Numbered from the stretch's first letter, positions 1 through 4,771 are shown. The stretch is 5,436 nucleotides of DNA from an uncultured Syntrophobacteraceae bacterium (GCA_937889795.1 CALBZH010000851.1:1-5436), one strand, 5' to 3'. Numbers and translations are program-made. The notes: generated by a model from the sequence alone, not told the origin.

Positions 1-46
1 ACCACCGAGATCTACACTCTTTCCCTACACGACGCTCTTCCGATCT
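1..46 (+). other. Illumina TruSeq universal adapter remnant (artefact)
   Basis: These 46 bases match, from memory, the 3' 46 nt of the 58-nt TruSeq universal (P5/read 1) adapter. They start at ACCACCGAGATCTACAC and end at GCTCTTCCGATCT. The first 12 nt of the adapter are absent. There is no i5 index inserted between the P5 and read-1 parts, which fits the single-index design. This is untrimmed library sequence left at the end of an assembled contig and not genomic DNA. Genomic sequence begins near base 47, only 7 bp before the stop codon of the first gene, so nothing downstream of that gene can be read. Confidence 0.98.
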
Positions 47-53
47 CACCACT

Positions 54-935
54 TCACGCATGGGCGGCCTCCTTCCTGCCGGCCTGTCTCGCCAGCGCTT
101 GGATTTCGCCCTTGAGCGCGACAAAGGTCTCGCGAAGCTCGGGGGATGTCTCGGCGATGATCCGTCCCTGGGAGTAAGCCTCCGCTATCGCCCGGTCGTA
201 GGGAATGCTTGCCAGGATCGGGATCCCCTTATCGCTGCAAAACCGAAGAACAGCGTCGTTTCCGAGTCCGGCGCGGTTGATCACCGCGCCCATCGGCCTA
301 TTGAACGGTGTGAAGGCTCGCCAGGCGAGCTCGAAATCATAAAACCCAAATGGCGTCGGCTCGGTGACAAGAAGGATCACGTCGCTGTCCATGACCGCAT
401 TGACCGCCGGACAGCTCACCCCGGGAGGGGCGTCGATGATCGCATCCCCGCCCTTGGCATCCAGCATCCGCCCCAGCATGGCCTTGACGTGGCGCATGAG
501 AGGCGGGCTCATCGCCTCACCGACTCGCAACCGTCCCATGAGAAAATGGACCTTTCCGGACACTCCCCAGCTGATTTCTCCCAGCTCGCGTGTGCCACGG
601 GAAATGGCCTTCTCGGGACAAATGGCCATGCAGCCTCCGCAGCCATGGCACATTTCGGGAAACGTCAGTACCAGCGTCTTTAGATCGCTGATCGCTTTGA
701 ACTGGCAGAGATCGGAGCAGGCGCCACAGTGGGTGCAGAGCGCCTCCTCCACGACGGGGACGGGCATGTGGGCCTTTTCCGCTCCCGCGATGACGGGGTT
801 AAGAAACAGGTGCAGGTTGGGCTCCTCGACATCGAGGTCCACCGCGTGAACCGGTCCATCCCAGACGGAGGCCAACGAGGCGGTCACCGTGGTCTTCCCC
901 GTGCCGCCCTTGCCGCTCGCCACGGAGACAATCAT
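54..935 (-). CDS. MinD/ParA-superfamily P-loop ATPase with inserted two-cluster ferredoxin domain
   Basis: The gene encodes a 293-residue cytoplasmic ATPase of the COG1149 type, related to MinD and to Mrp/NBP35-like Fe-S carriers. Residues 9-16 form the deviant Walker A motif KGGTGKTT with its signature lysine at 9. AVDLDVEEPN (31-40) resembles switch I, and IIDAPPG (166-172) is the Walker B/switch II region. A bacterial ferredoxin domain is inserted at about 63-112, with two CxxCxxCxxxC sets: Cys67/70/73/77 and Cys96/99/102/106. It should therefore carry two [4Fe-4S] clusters; the first set ends in CQ where CP is usual. ATG at 935 is preceded by GGGAGG at 943-948 with a 7-nt spacer. The start overlaps the NifX-like stop codon by 4 bp (ATGA), indicating translational coupling. 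Family members usually sit beside NifX-like proteins, often as two tandem ATPases, and are thought to act in metallocluster handling or redox-linked regulation. The exact reaction is not established. Confidence 0.93.
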   Translation of the reverse strand: MIVSVASGKGGTGKTTVTASLASVWDGPVHAVDLDVEEPNLHLFLNPVIAGAEKAHMPVPVVEEALCTHCGACSDLCQFKAISDLKTLVLTFPEMCHGCGGCMAICPEKAISRGTRELGEISWGVSGKVHFLMGRLRVGEAMSPPLMRHVKAMLGRMLDAKGGDAIIDAPPGVSCPAVNAVMDSDVILLVTEPTPFGFYDFELAWRAFTPFNRPMGAVINRAGLGNDAVLRFCSDKGIPILASIPYDRAIAEAYSQGRIIAETSPELRETFVALKGEIQALARQAGRKEAAHA

Positions 936-1297
936 CGTCCGGCCTCCCGGTTGGGAGCCTGGGCCGATTCAACACCTCCCGCCTTGAATCGTTCCACCGC
1001 TTGACGCACGGTCATCCCTTCCAGATTCTGTCCGACGTTGATGCCAGCCGCAGAAAGGGCTTGGAACGCCTTGGGGCCAACGTAGCCGCTCAAGACCCAG
1101 CTGACGCCCGCTCGCGCCACCAGCTCCGTCGCCTGAATGCCCGCGCCCTGGGCCATGACCTGGGTCTGGCCGTTGTCGATGTACTCAGTTTTCATGGTAT
1201 CCAAGTCCACGACCAGAAACCCGGCAGCTCGGCCGAAACGGGGATCCACCAGGTCATCCAAGGAGGGACCTTCACTTGTCACTGCGATTTTACTCAT
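932..1297 (-). CDS. NifX/NifB-C-terminal-like protein (dinitrogenase iron-molybdenum cofactor biosynthesis family)
   Basis: This 121-residue protein has the single Nitro_FeMo-Co (COG1433) domain, an RNase H-like fold shared by NifX, NafY and the NifB C-terminus. Characteristic stretches are MSKIAVTSEG (1-10), the DPRFGRAAGFLVVD motif (18-31), the Gly-rich GAGIQATELVARAGV (51-65) and the closing segment around EGMTVRQAVERF (93-104). Domain homologues bind FeMo-co precursors, but stand-alone members beside MinD-type ATPases are common in anaerobes lacking nitrogenase, and their ligand is unknown. This copy contains no cysteine and no histidine. The reading frame stays open upstream to 1927, but the sequence there is low-complexity and repeat-derived. 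ATG at 1297 with AGGTGG at 1303-1308 and homology beginning at residue 1 fix the start. The stop overlaps the ATPase start by 4 bp, so the two genes form one operon. Confidence 0.92.
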   Translation of the reverse strand: MSKIAVTSEGPSLDDLVDPRFGRAAGFLVVDLDTMKTEYIDNGQTQVMAQGAGIQATELVARAGVSWVLSGYVGPKAFQALSAAGINVGQNLEGMTVRQAVERFKAGGVESAQAPNREAGR

Positions 1298-1302
1298 CGT
1301 AA

Positions 1303-1308
1303 CCACCT
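1303..1308 (-). promoter_or_regulatory. Ribosome binding site of the NifX-like gene
   Basis: The minus strand reads AGGTGG inside GGAAAGGTGGTT, with 5 nt between it and the ATG at 1297. It matters because the same frame is open for another 630 bp upstream; this site and the domain boundary both select 1297 as the start. Confidence 0.75.
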
Positions 1309-1389
1309 TTCCGTTCGTTGATCCGCGTCTGCGTGCGAGACACTCCGGACGCTCTTCTAAACCAAGTTGATGCCGGGGGCAAGGAAGTG

Positions 1390-1404
1390 GCAATCTCCGT
1401 GCCA
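1390..1404 (-). promoter_or_regulatory. Candidate sigma-54 (RpoN) -24/-12 promoter for the NifX-like/ATPase operon
   Basis: Read on the minus strand, the site is TGGCACG-GAGA-TTGC. It matches the sigma-54 consensus YTGGCACGrNNNTTGCW at every core position, including the invariant GG and GC at -24/-12 spacing. The flanking Y and W positions are G and C and do not match. The predicted transcription start is near 1378, giving a leader of about 80 nt before the ATG at 1297. TGGCAC-N5-TTGC is ten fixed bases, and chance expectation in both strands of a 5.4-kb window is about 0.01 under equal base use. Sigma-54 promoters need an enhancer-binding ATPase bound upstream. I see no clear paired activator site, only a weak GCAG-N5-CTGC dyad at 1449-1461. 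Confidence 0.6.
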
Positions 1405-1479
1405 CTGGATGGAGGCGCACCGGGACGCGAAGAGGCTGGTACCCCGCGGCAGAAGGGCTGCACCCGTACGAGATCGATG

Positions 1480-1590
1480 CTAGTGCTCCGTCAAAGAAGT
1501 TATGCCGGGCAAGAAAACACCCCCCAACCCCCCTCGAAGGGGGAATCAAAGGGGGGTGTACCTGGCGAAACAAAGTTGACGGAGCACTAG
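1480..1590. mobile_element. MITE-like non-autonomous element with 15-bp perfect terminal inverted repeats
   Basis: The element begins CTAGTGCTCCGTCAA (1480-1494) and ends with its exact reverse complement TTGACGGAGCACTAG (1576-1590). It is about 111 bp long and has no coding capacity. The interior is nearly one hairpin. A 9-bp perfect stem pairs ACACCCCCC (1517-1525) with GGGGGGTGT (1551-1559), and inside it a second C-run/G-run stem pairs 1529-1534 with 1538-1543. Partial pairing also exists between GCCGGG near 1504-1509 and CCTGGC near 1561-1566. TA lies at both ends of the repeat, which would fit a TA-duplicating IS630/Tc1-mariner transposase acting in trans. A GATG at 1476-1479 and another at 1590-1593 is an alternative short target duplication. 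The parent transposase is not in the window. Confidence 0.75.
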
Positions 1591-1654
1591 ATGGCAGATT
1601 CCGGATGCTCCATGAAACGAAGGCGTCTTGATCCGGCAGCCAGCATCTGGCATC
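1590..1654. repeat. Imperfect two-stem inverted repeat beside the MITE
   Basis: GATGGCAGAT (1590-1599) pairs with ATCTGGCATC (1645-1654) at 9 of 10 positions. Inside it CCGGAT (1602-1607) pairs with ATCCGG (1631-1636). The unequal internal loop (2 versus 8 nt) makes it an irregular hairpin of about 65 bp. It abuts the MITE end and could be a second small repeat, a remnant, or chance. No function can be read. Confidence 0.35.
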
Positions 1655-1860
1655 ACGTCCGTAGGATTGATGACTTTCGCCGTGCTGTACTCGAGGGAGT
1701 CCGTGGAGAGAGACCTTCATTCGGCGGCACCGTATTGAACCCTCTTGAGAGGACGCTCGGGTGCAAAATGAACCCAGATGATTGCGAGCTTGAAGGCGGG
1801 CGGAGAGGGCATGGCAGGGTCGGCGGGGCCGTTCTCGATTTCGAGGTGTGGAGACCCCCG

Positions 1861-1943
1861 CGTCATCCCGGCAGTCTTTTAGCGGGGATCCAGGTCCTTT
1901 CACCCTCAGTCTGGATTCCTGGACCAAAATCTGCCGGATGACG
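1861..1943. repeat. REP-like double palindrome (BIME-type intergenic repeat)
   Basis: The left unit at 1861-1893 starts CGTCATCCCGGCAG and ends GGGGATCCAG. The right unit at 1911-1943 starts CTGGATTCC and ends CTGCCGGATGACG. The two 33-bp units are imperfect inverted copies separated by 17 bp. The left unit can also fold on itself (ATCCC with GGGAT). The pattern of GTCATCCC...GGGATCCAG resembles the widespread bacterial intergenic repeat type GTCATTCCCGC...GCGGGAATCCAG. Such REP units are typically multicopy and may be mobilised by a REP-associated (TnpA-REP/RAYT) transposase elsewhere in the genome. Copy number cannot be judged here. Confidence 0.7.
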
Positions 1944-1960
1944 TTCTTCGGGGTTTGGGT

Positions 1961-1999
1961 CGCTAATGGACACGCTCCTGGGTGGCCGTGTCCTTAGCG
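1961..1999 (-). terminator. Hairpin 18 nt after the DsrE-like gene, possible terminator
   Basis: CGCTAATGGACACG (1961-1974) and CGTGTCCTTAGCG (1987-1999) form a 13-bp stem with one bulged base and a 12-nt loop. On the minus strand it begins 18 nt past the DsrE-like stop codon, a good position for the 3' end of the reductase-DsrE transcript. It is not followed by a T-tract on either strand, so a classical intrinsic terminator is not shown. It could instead act as an mRNA-stabilising hairpin or be another palindromic repeat. Confidence 0.45.
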
Positions 2000-2017
2000 A
2001 TGTTCCAGGGGTCGGCC

Positions 2018-2368
2018 TCAGAAGGTGATGATCTGATATCCTTCAGCAAGGTAGCCCCTCATGGAAGGGTGTCCCAAGAGATCGTCCAGGAGGCGCATCC
2101 CCTGAGCCTCCGCCGCCTGGAGGGTTCCCATCTTAGCGGAGCATGCCCGGCAGGCCCCTTCGATGAGGTTTGCCGCCTTGGCCTTTTCGTAGAGCCGATT
2201 GAGGGGGCTCTCCGCTTTGGCCATCTCCGGGATAAGCTTGGTTGCGGCACCCTCGATGATCAGTTTGGCTTCGAAGCCCTTTTCGATCAAGTCGAGTCCG
2301 TTCAACAACACGTGCATGAAGCACATGGCTTCCCCGTTGAATGCAAACAGTGCGATCTTCTGTTTCAT
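2018..2368 (-). CDS. DsrE-like small sulfur-relay family protein
   Basis: This 116-residue soluble protein has the DsrE/TusD-like fold signature: a beta strand MKQKIALFAFNGEA at the N-terminus, a helix with CFMHVLLNGLDLIEKG (16-31), strand EAKLIIEG (33-40), then GACRACSAKMG (71-81) at the position where DsrE/TusD proteins carry the persulfide-bearing cysteine, and a strand ending YQIITF. Cysteines are at 16, 73 and 76, and the CRAC pair (73/76) is the likely reactive site. Family members accept or hand on sulfane sulfur or act as small peroxiredoxin-like proteins; activity is untested here. ATG at 2368 is preceded by GAGGAG at 2375-2380 with 6 nt spacing. That site overlaps the reductase stop codon, and the intergenic gap is 10 nt, so the two genes are co-transcribed and probably coupled. 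This context supports a sulfur-carrier role beside the rhodanese fusion. Confidence 0.85.
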   Translation of the reverse strand: MKQKIALFAFNGEAMCFMHVLLNGLDLIEKGFEAKLIIEGAATKLIPEMAKAESPLNRLYEKAKAANLIEGACRACSAKMGTLQAAEAQGMRLLDDLLGHPSMRGYLAEGYQIITF

Positions 2369-2378
2369 GAGTCACTCC

Positions 2379-4082
2379 TCAACCGGTCGTGACCACTTGA
2401 AACGGCCACGCCACGATGCCGCCTTCGATGAAGCACACGCGGTCGAATCCGGCGGCGTTCAGGATCAACTGGGCTTCGTAACCGCGCATGCTGATCTTGC
2501 AAAATGCCAGGATGTCCTTGTCTTTGGGCAATTCACCCAGGCGGGATCGGAGCATCCCCAACGGGATGTGGATCACCTGGTCGTACGGCAGGCGTATCAT
2601 CTTGAATTCGTCCGGGGTGCGGACGTCGAGCAGGATCAGGTCGTCTTTGTTGTCGATGCGACGCTTTGCCTCCAAGGGGGAGATGGACTTGGCGATGCCT
2701 TCGAGCTTGTTCGCCAGGATGTGGGCCGTCGTGGCAATGGGATCGATGGGGGGGGCGTAGGGCGGTGCGTAGCCGAGATCGATCTGGGCGAGGTCGTCCA
2801 CCGTGCCGCCGTAATACAAGGTGCTGGCAGCCACGTCCAGCCGCTTGGAGCCATCCCCGGGACCCACGACCTGGACGCCGAGCAGCTTTCGCGTTCGCTT
2901 GGATGCCACCATTTTAATGATCAGCGGCTTGCTCTTGGGCATGTAGTGCGGCGCGTCGGGCCCTGCCCAAATCATGGATTCAATCTCCGGCTCCACCTCT
3001 TTCGCCTGCTTTTCCGTGAGTCCCGTCCGTCCCAGAGTGTAGTCGAACGCCTGGCAGACTCCCGTGGACGTGATCCCGATGAAGGGGTGCGGGCGCCCGG
3101 CGATGTCGTCGGCGATCGTTCGGCCGTGCTTGTTCGAGGTCGATCCGAGGGGAACGAACAGAGGCCCGCGCGCGCTCGGGTCCACGGCATGGTTCACCAC
3201 GCAGTCGCCGCCGGCGTAAATGTCGGGATCGCTCGTCTGACAGTAGCGGTTGATCAGGATGCCTCCCCTGGGAGCGCAGGCAAGGCCGGCTTCCCGCGCA
3301 AGCTCGTCGTTGGGCCGAACACCCGCGCCAACCACGACCAGGTCCGCCGGAATGGTCTGCTTGTCCGTCCGAACCGAAGCGACCTTCCCGCTGCCCTCAA
3401 CGGCCAGCACCCGCTCTCCCAGAGCCAGGGCGATCCCTTTCAAGACCAGGTGCTTCTCGGCCAGCATCGCCATTTCGGGGTCCAGGAACTGCGGAAGGAT
3501 CCGATCAAACATTTCCACCAGAGTGACGTTCAGACCTCGCCTTCGCAACGCCTCCGCCATCTCGATCCCGATGTAGCCCGCCCCGATGAGGACGGCGCTC
3601 TTGAGCCCTTGGGCCTCGATCTCCCGCACCATGCTGTCGGCATCGTCCGGCTGCCGCATGTACCAGACGTTCTGGAGCTCCAGGCCGGGTACGGGGGGTA
3701 CGATCGGACGGCTTCCCGTGGCCAAAATGAGCTTATCGTAGGGGAGGTCTTCCTCGACACCGCTGTCGAGATTCCTCACGCGAGCCACTTTTCGCTCGCG
3801 GTCGATCCGGATGGCCTCGGTTCGGGTCAGCGTTTTGAATCCTTTTACCTTTTCAAAGAAGGGCACATTGCGCGCGACAGCCGCCGGTGTTTCCATGAGC
3901 ATGGCCACATCGGGAAAAGTCCCCTCCACGTAGTAAGGGAGGCCGCAGGCCCCGTAAGAGACTTGATGCCCCTTGTCGATCATGGTTACGTCATACGAAG
4001 GGCACAAGCGTTTGAGACGGGAAGCCGCTTTAGGCCCGCAGGCGACTCCGCCCACAATCAGCACGCGCAGACTGTTTGGCAT
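2379..4082 (-). CDS. CoA-disulfide / NADH-dependent persulfide reductase with C-terminal rhodanese domain
   Basis: This 567-residue flavoprotein belongs to the pyridine nucleotide-disulfide oxidoreductases of the CoADR-Rhd (Npsr-like) type. In order: an FAD Rossmann motif VLIVGGVACGPKAA (7-20); the single catalytic cysteine in SYGACGLPYY (Cys46); ATGSRP (121-126); an NAD(P)H Rossmann motif VLIGAGYIGIE (164-174); the second FAD motif DIYAGGD (287-293); PLGSTSNKHGR (311-321); a dimerisation domain with GYAPPYAPPIDP (437-448); and a rhodanese domain from about 465 with DVRTPDEF (486-493) and active loop CKISMR (Cys528, Arg533). Characterised homologues use NADH to reduce CoA disulfide, CoA persulfide or polysulfide, with rhodanese delivering sulfane sulfur. 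The length fits the fusion family. The frame is open to 4175, but ATG 4082 has GAGGAG 7 nt upstream and begins at the FAD fold. Cys15 replaces the second glycine of the usual GGVAGG. It heads a unit with the DsrE-like gene. Confidence 0.94.
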   Translation of the reverse strand: MPNSLRVLIVGGVACGPKAASRLKRLCPSYDVTMIDKGHQVSYGACGLPYYVEGTFPDVAMLMETPAAVARNVPFFEKVKGFKTLTRTEAIRIDRERKVARVRNLDSGVEEDLPYDKLILATGSRPIVPPVPGLELQNVWYMRQPDDADSMVREIEAQGLKSAVLIGAGYIGIEMAEALRRRGLNVTLVEMFDRILPQFLDPEMAMLAEKHLVLKGIALALGERVLAVEGSGKVASVRTDKQTIPADLVVVGAGVRPNDELAREAGLACAPRGGILINRYCQTSDPDIYAGGDCVVNHAVDPSARGPLFVPLGSTSNKHGRTIADDIAGRPHPFIGITSTGVCQAFDYTLGRTGLTEKQAKEVEPEIESMIWAGPDAPHYMPKSKPLIIKMVASKRTRKLLGVQVVGPGDGSKRLDVAASTLYYGGTVDDLAQIDLGYAPPYAPPIDPIATTAHILANKLEGIAKSISPLEAKRRIDNKDDLILLDVRTPDEFKMIRLPYDQVIHIPLGMLRSRLGELPKDKDILAFCKISMRGYEAQLILNAAGFDRVCFIEGGIVAWPFQVVTTG

Positions 4083-4089
4083 AATCTTG

Positions 4090-4095
4090 CTCCTC
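4090..4095 (-). promoter_or_regulatory. Ribosome binding site that fixes the reductase start
   Basis: GAGGAG on the minus strand lies 7 nt before the ATG at 4082. An earlier in-frame start at 4175 would add 31 residues with no family resemblance (MFGACHLLYSPRT...) and would lie upstream of the predicted promoter -10 element, so it is rejected. Confidence 0.8.
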
Positions 4096-4147
4096 TTGTC
4101 GGTTTTGTTCAGACAATCGTTACCCTTGCTTCGTTCGGTCCGAGGCG

Positions 4148-4175
4148 AGTATAGCAGGTGACAAGCCCCGAACAA
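4148..4175 (-). promoter_or_regulatory. Candidate sigma-70 promoter for the reductase-DsrE unit
   Basis: On the minus strand TTGTTC (4170-4175), a 16-bp spacer and TATACT (4148-4153) make a -35/-10 pair. The -10 box matches TATAAT at 5 of 6 positions, while the -35 matches TTGACA at only 3 of 6. Transcription would start near 4141, leaving a leader of about 58 nt. GCTTGT occurs twice, about 11 bp apart, between the boxes and could be an operator. It sits in the 123-bp gap between the scaffold-like gene and the reductase. Confidence 0.4.
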
Positions 4176-4205
4176 GCGTCCTCTTGCTTGAGCTGGCGGC
4201 GCTCA

Positions 4206-4670
4206 TCAGGCGCTTGCGCGCTCCCCCTTCCTCATCCAGTCCTGAATTGCGGCATGAAATGCCGCCGTTGCCAAGAACGCACAGTGTACCTTGCTCTTGG
4301 GAAGCCCGCGCAACAGCTTGAGAACCGTGTCGCCTCCAATGAGGATCGCCTCGTCAAGCGAGCGTCCCGTAGACAACTGGGCCACGGTGGAGCCGCATTG
4401 CTGGGCTGCCTGGTCACCGTCGGTCACGAACCGTGCGTTGGTGATTCGCTCCCCACGGATATGGAGATAGAATTCCAACGTCTTTCCGCAAGTTCCGGTG
4501 ACCGTTCCAAAGCCCGAAGGGTTCTCGAGTGTGCCCATGAACCGCGAGTCCAGCTGCAGCTCGATGTCCTGTCTCCGGAAGAGGTCTCCCGGATCCTCGA
4601 AAAGCTCGGGCTCAACATCGAGCATCACTTCGCATGTGCCCATTTCCGAATTCAGTGCTTCTCTTCTCAT
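4206..4670 (-). CDS. NifU/IscU N-terminal-type Fe-S scaffold-like protein lacking a canonical ligand cysteine
   Basis: The product is a 154-residue cytoplasmic protein whose residues 44-147 align with the IscU/NifU-N fold. FMGTLENPSGFGTV corresponds to the usual HFxNPRNxGxxxxxxGxG region. TGTCGKTLEFYLHI holds Cys61 (IscU Cys37 position), GRSLDEA matches GKSLDEA of IscU, and GLPKSKVHCAFLA holds His129-Cys130 (IscU His105-Cys106). Two departures stand out. The second ligand motif reads TDGDQAAQQCGS, with Asp86 where IscU has Cys63 and a cysteine six residues later (Cys92). The CGD motif reads CGK, replacing the aspartate that influences cluster transfer. The family builds [2Fe-2S] or [4Fe-4S] clusters, but these changes make normal scaffold activity uncertain. 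Start choice: ATG 4670 has GGAAAGGG 6 nt upstream. An alternative ATG at 4775 overlaps the ABC gene stop (ATGA) with a GGAG site, but adds 35 Arg/Ser-rich residues unlike the family. Confidence 0.82.
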   Translation of the reverse strand: MRREALNSEMGTCEVMLDVEPELFEDPGDLFRRQDIELQLDSRFMGTLENPSGFGTVTGTCGKTLEFYLHIRGERITNARFVTDGDQAAQQCGSTVAQLSTGRSLDEAILIGGDTVLKLLRGLPKSKVHCAFLATAAFHAAIQDWMRKGERASA

Positions 4671-4676
4671 CACAAG

Positions 4677-4684
4677 CCCTTTCC
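4677..4684 (-). promoter_or_regulatory. Ribosome binding site favouring the 4670 start of the scaffold-like gene
   Basis: GGAAAGGG on the minus strand is 6 nt from the ATG at 4670. The competing upstream start at 4775 has a weaker GGAG at 4784-4787, but would couple translation to the ABC gene through an ATGA overlap. The choice is therefore probable and not certain. Confidence 0.5.
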
Positions 4685-4771
4685 GTGCAGGGAGAATCAA
4701 GACGTCAGGGATCCGCTGAGGCAATCGCCATGCCAGGCTGGAACATCTCCCGGATGACCGAGTGCGCTCGA

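Larger units (their letters stand above)
1298..2017. other. 720-bp gene-free, repeat-rich intergenic region
   Basis: No open frame here looks like protein. The long minus-strand frame covering 1298-1927 and the plus-strand frame 1591-1941 are rich in Arg, Pro and Ser, cross the repeats, and lack recognisable motifs. The gap contains the leader and sigma-54 promoter of the NifX-like operon (1298-1404), a MITE-like element (1480-1590), an adjoining imperfect hairpin (1590-1654), a REP-like double palindrome (1861-1943) and a terminator-like hairpin (1961-1999). I see nothing identifiable in 1655-1860. Confidence 0.7.

Noticed and set aside
60..1004. Several plus-strand open frames opposite the ATPase gene
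   Set aside because: The minus-strand product has Walker A and eight ferredoxin cysteines in perfect order; the plus-strand frames are shadows.
1298..1927. N-terminal extension of the NifX-like gene by about 210 residues
   Set aside because: The extra sequence passes through the MITE, the sigma-54 promoter and the REP units, is Arg/Pro/Ser-rich, and lies before a good ribosome binding site and the domain's natural first residue.
1591..1941. Plus-strand 116-codon frame in the intergenic gap
   Set aside because: It starts at the MITE edge and runs into the REP palindrome, has no recognisable motif, and lacks a convincing ribosome binding site.
1480..1943. CRISPR-like array from the cluster of repeats
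   Set aside because: The repeats are different palindromes occurring once each as inverted pairs, with no regular direct repeat-spacer pattern.
2199..4154. A 651-codon open frame on the plus strand
   Set aside because: It is the antisense of the CoA-disulfide reductase-rhodanese gene, whose minus-strand product has complete family motifs. The plus-strand translation has none, and such long antisense frames are expected in GC-rich DNA.
4189..4205. Small hairpin TGAGC-N7-GCTCA directly after the scaffold-like stop codon
   Set aside because: It has only a 5-bp stem and no T-tract, too weak to call a terminator.
4158..4757. Plus-strand 199-codon frame opposite the scaffold-like gene
   Set aside because: It is antisense to a gene with clear NifU/IscU similarity and shows no protein-like motifs of its own.
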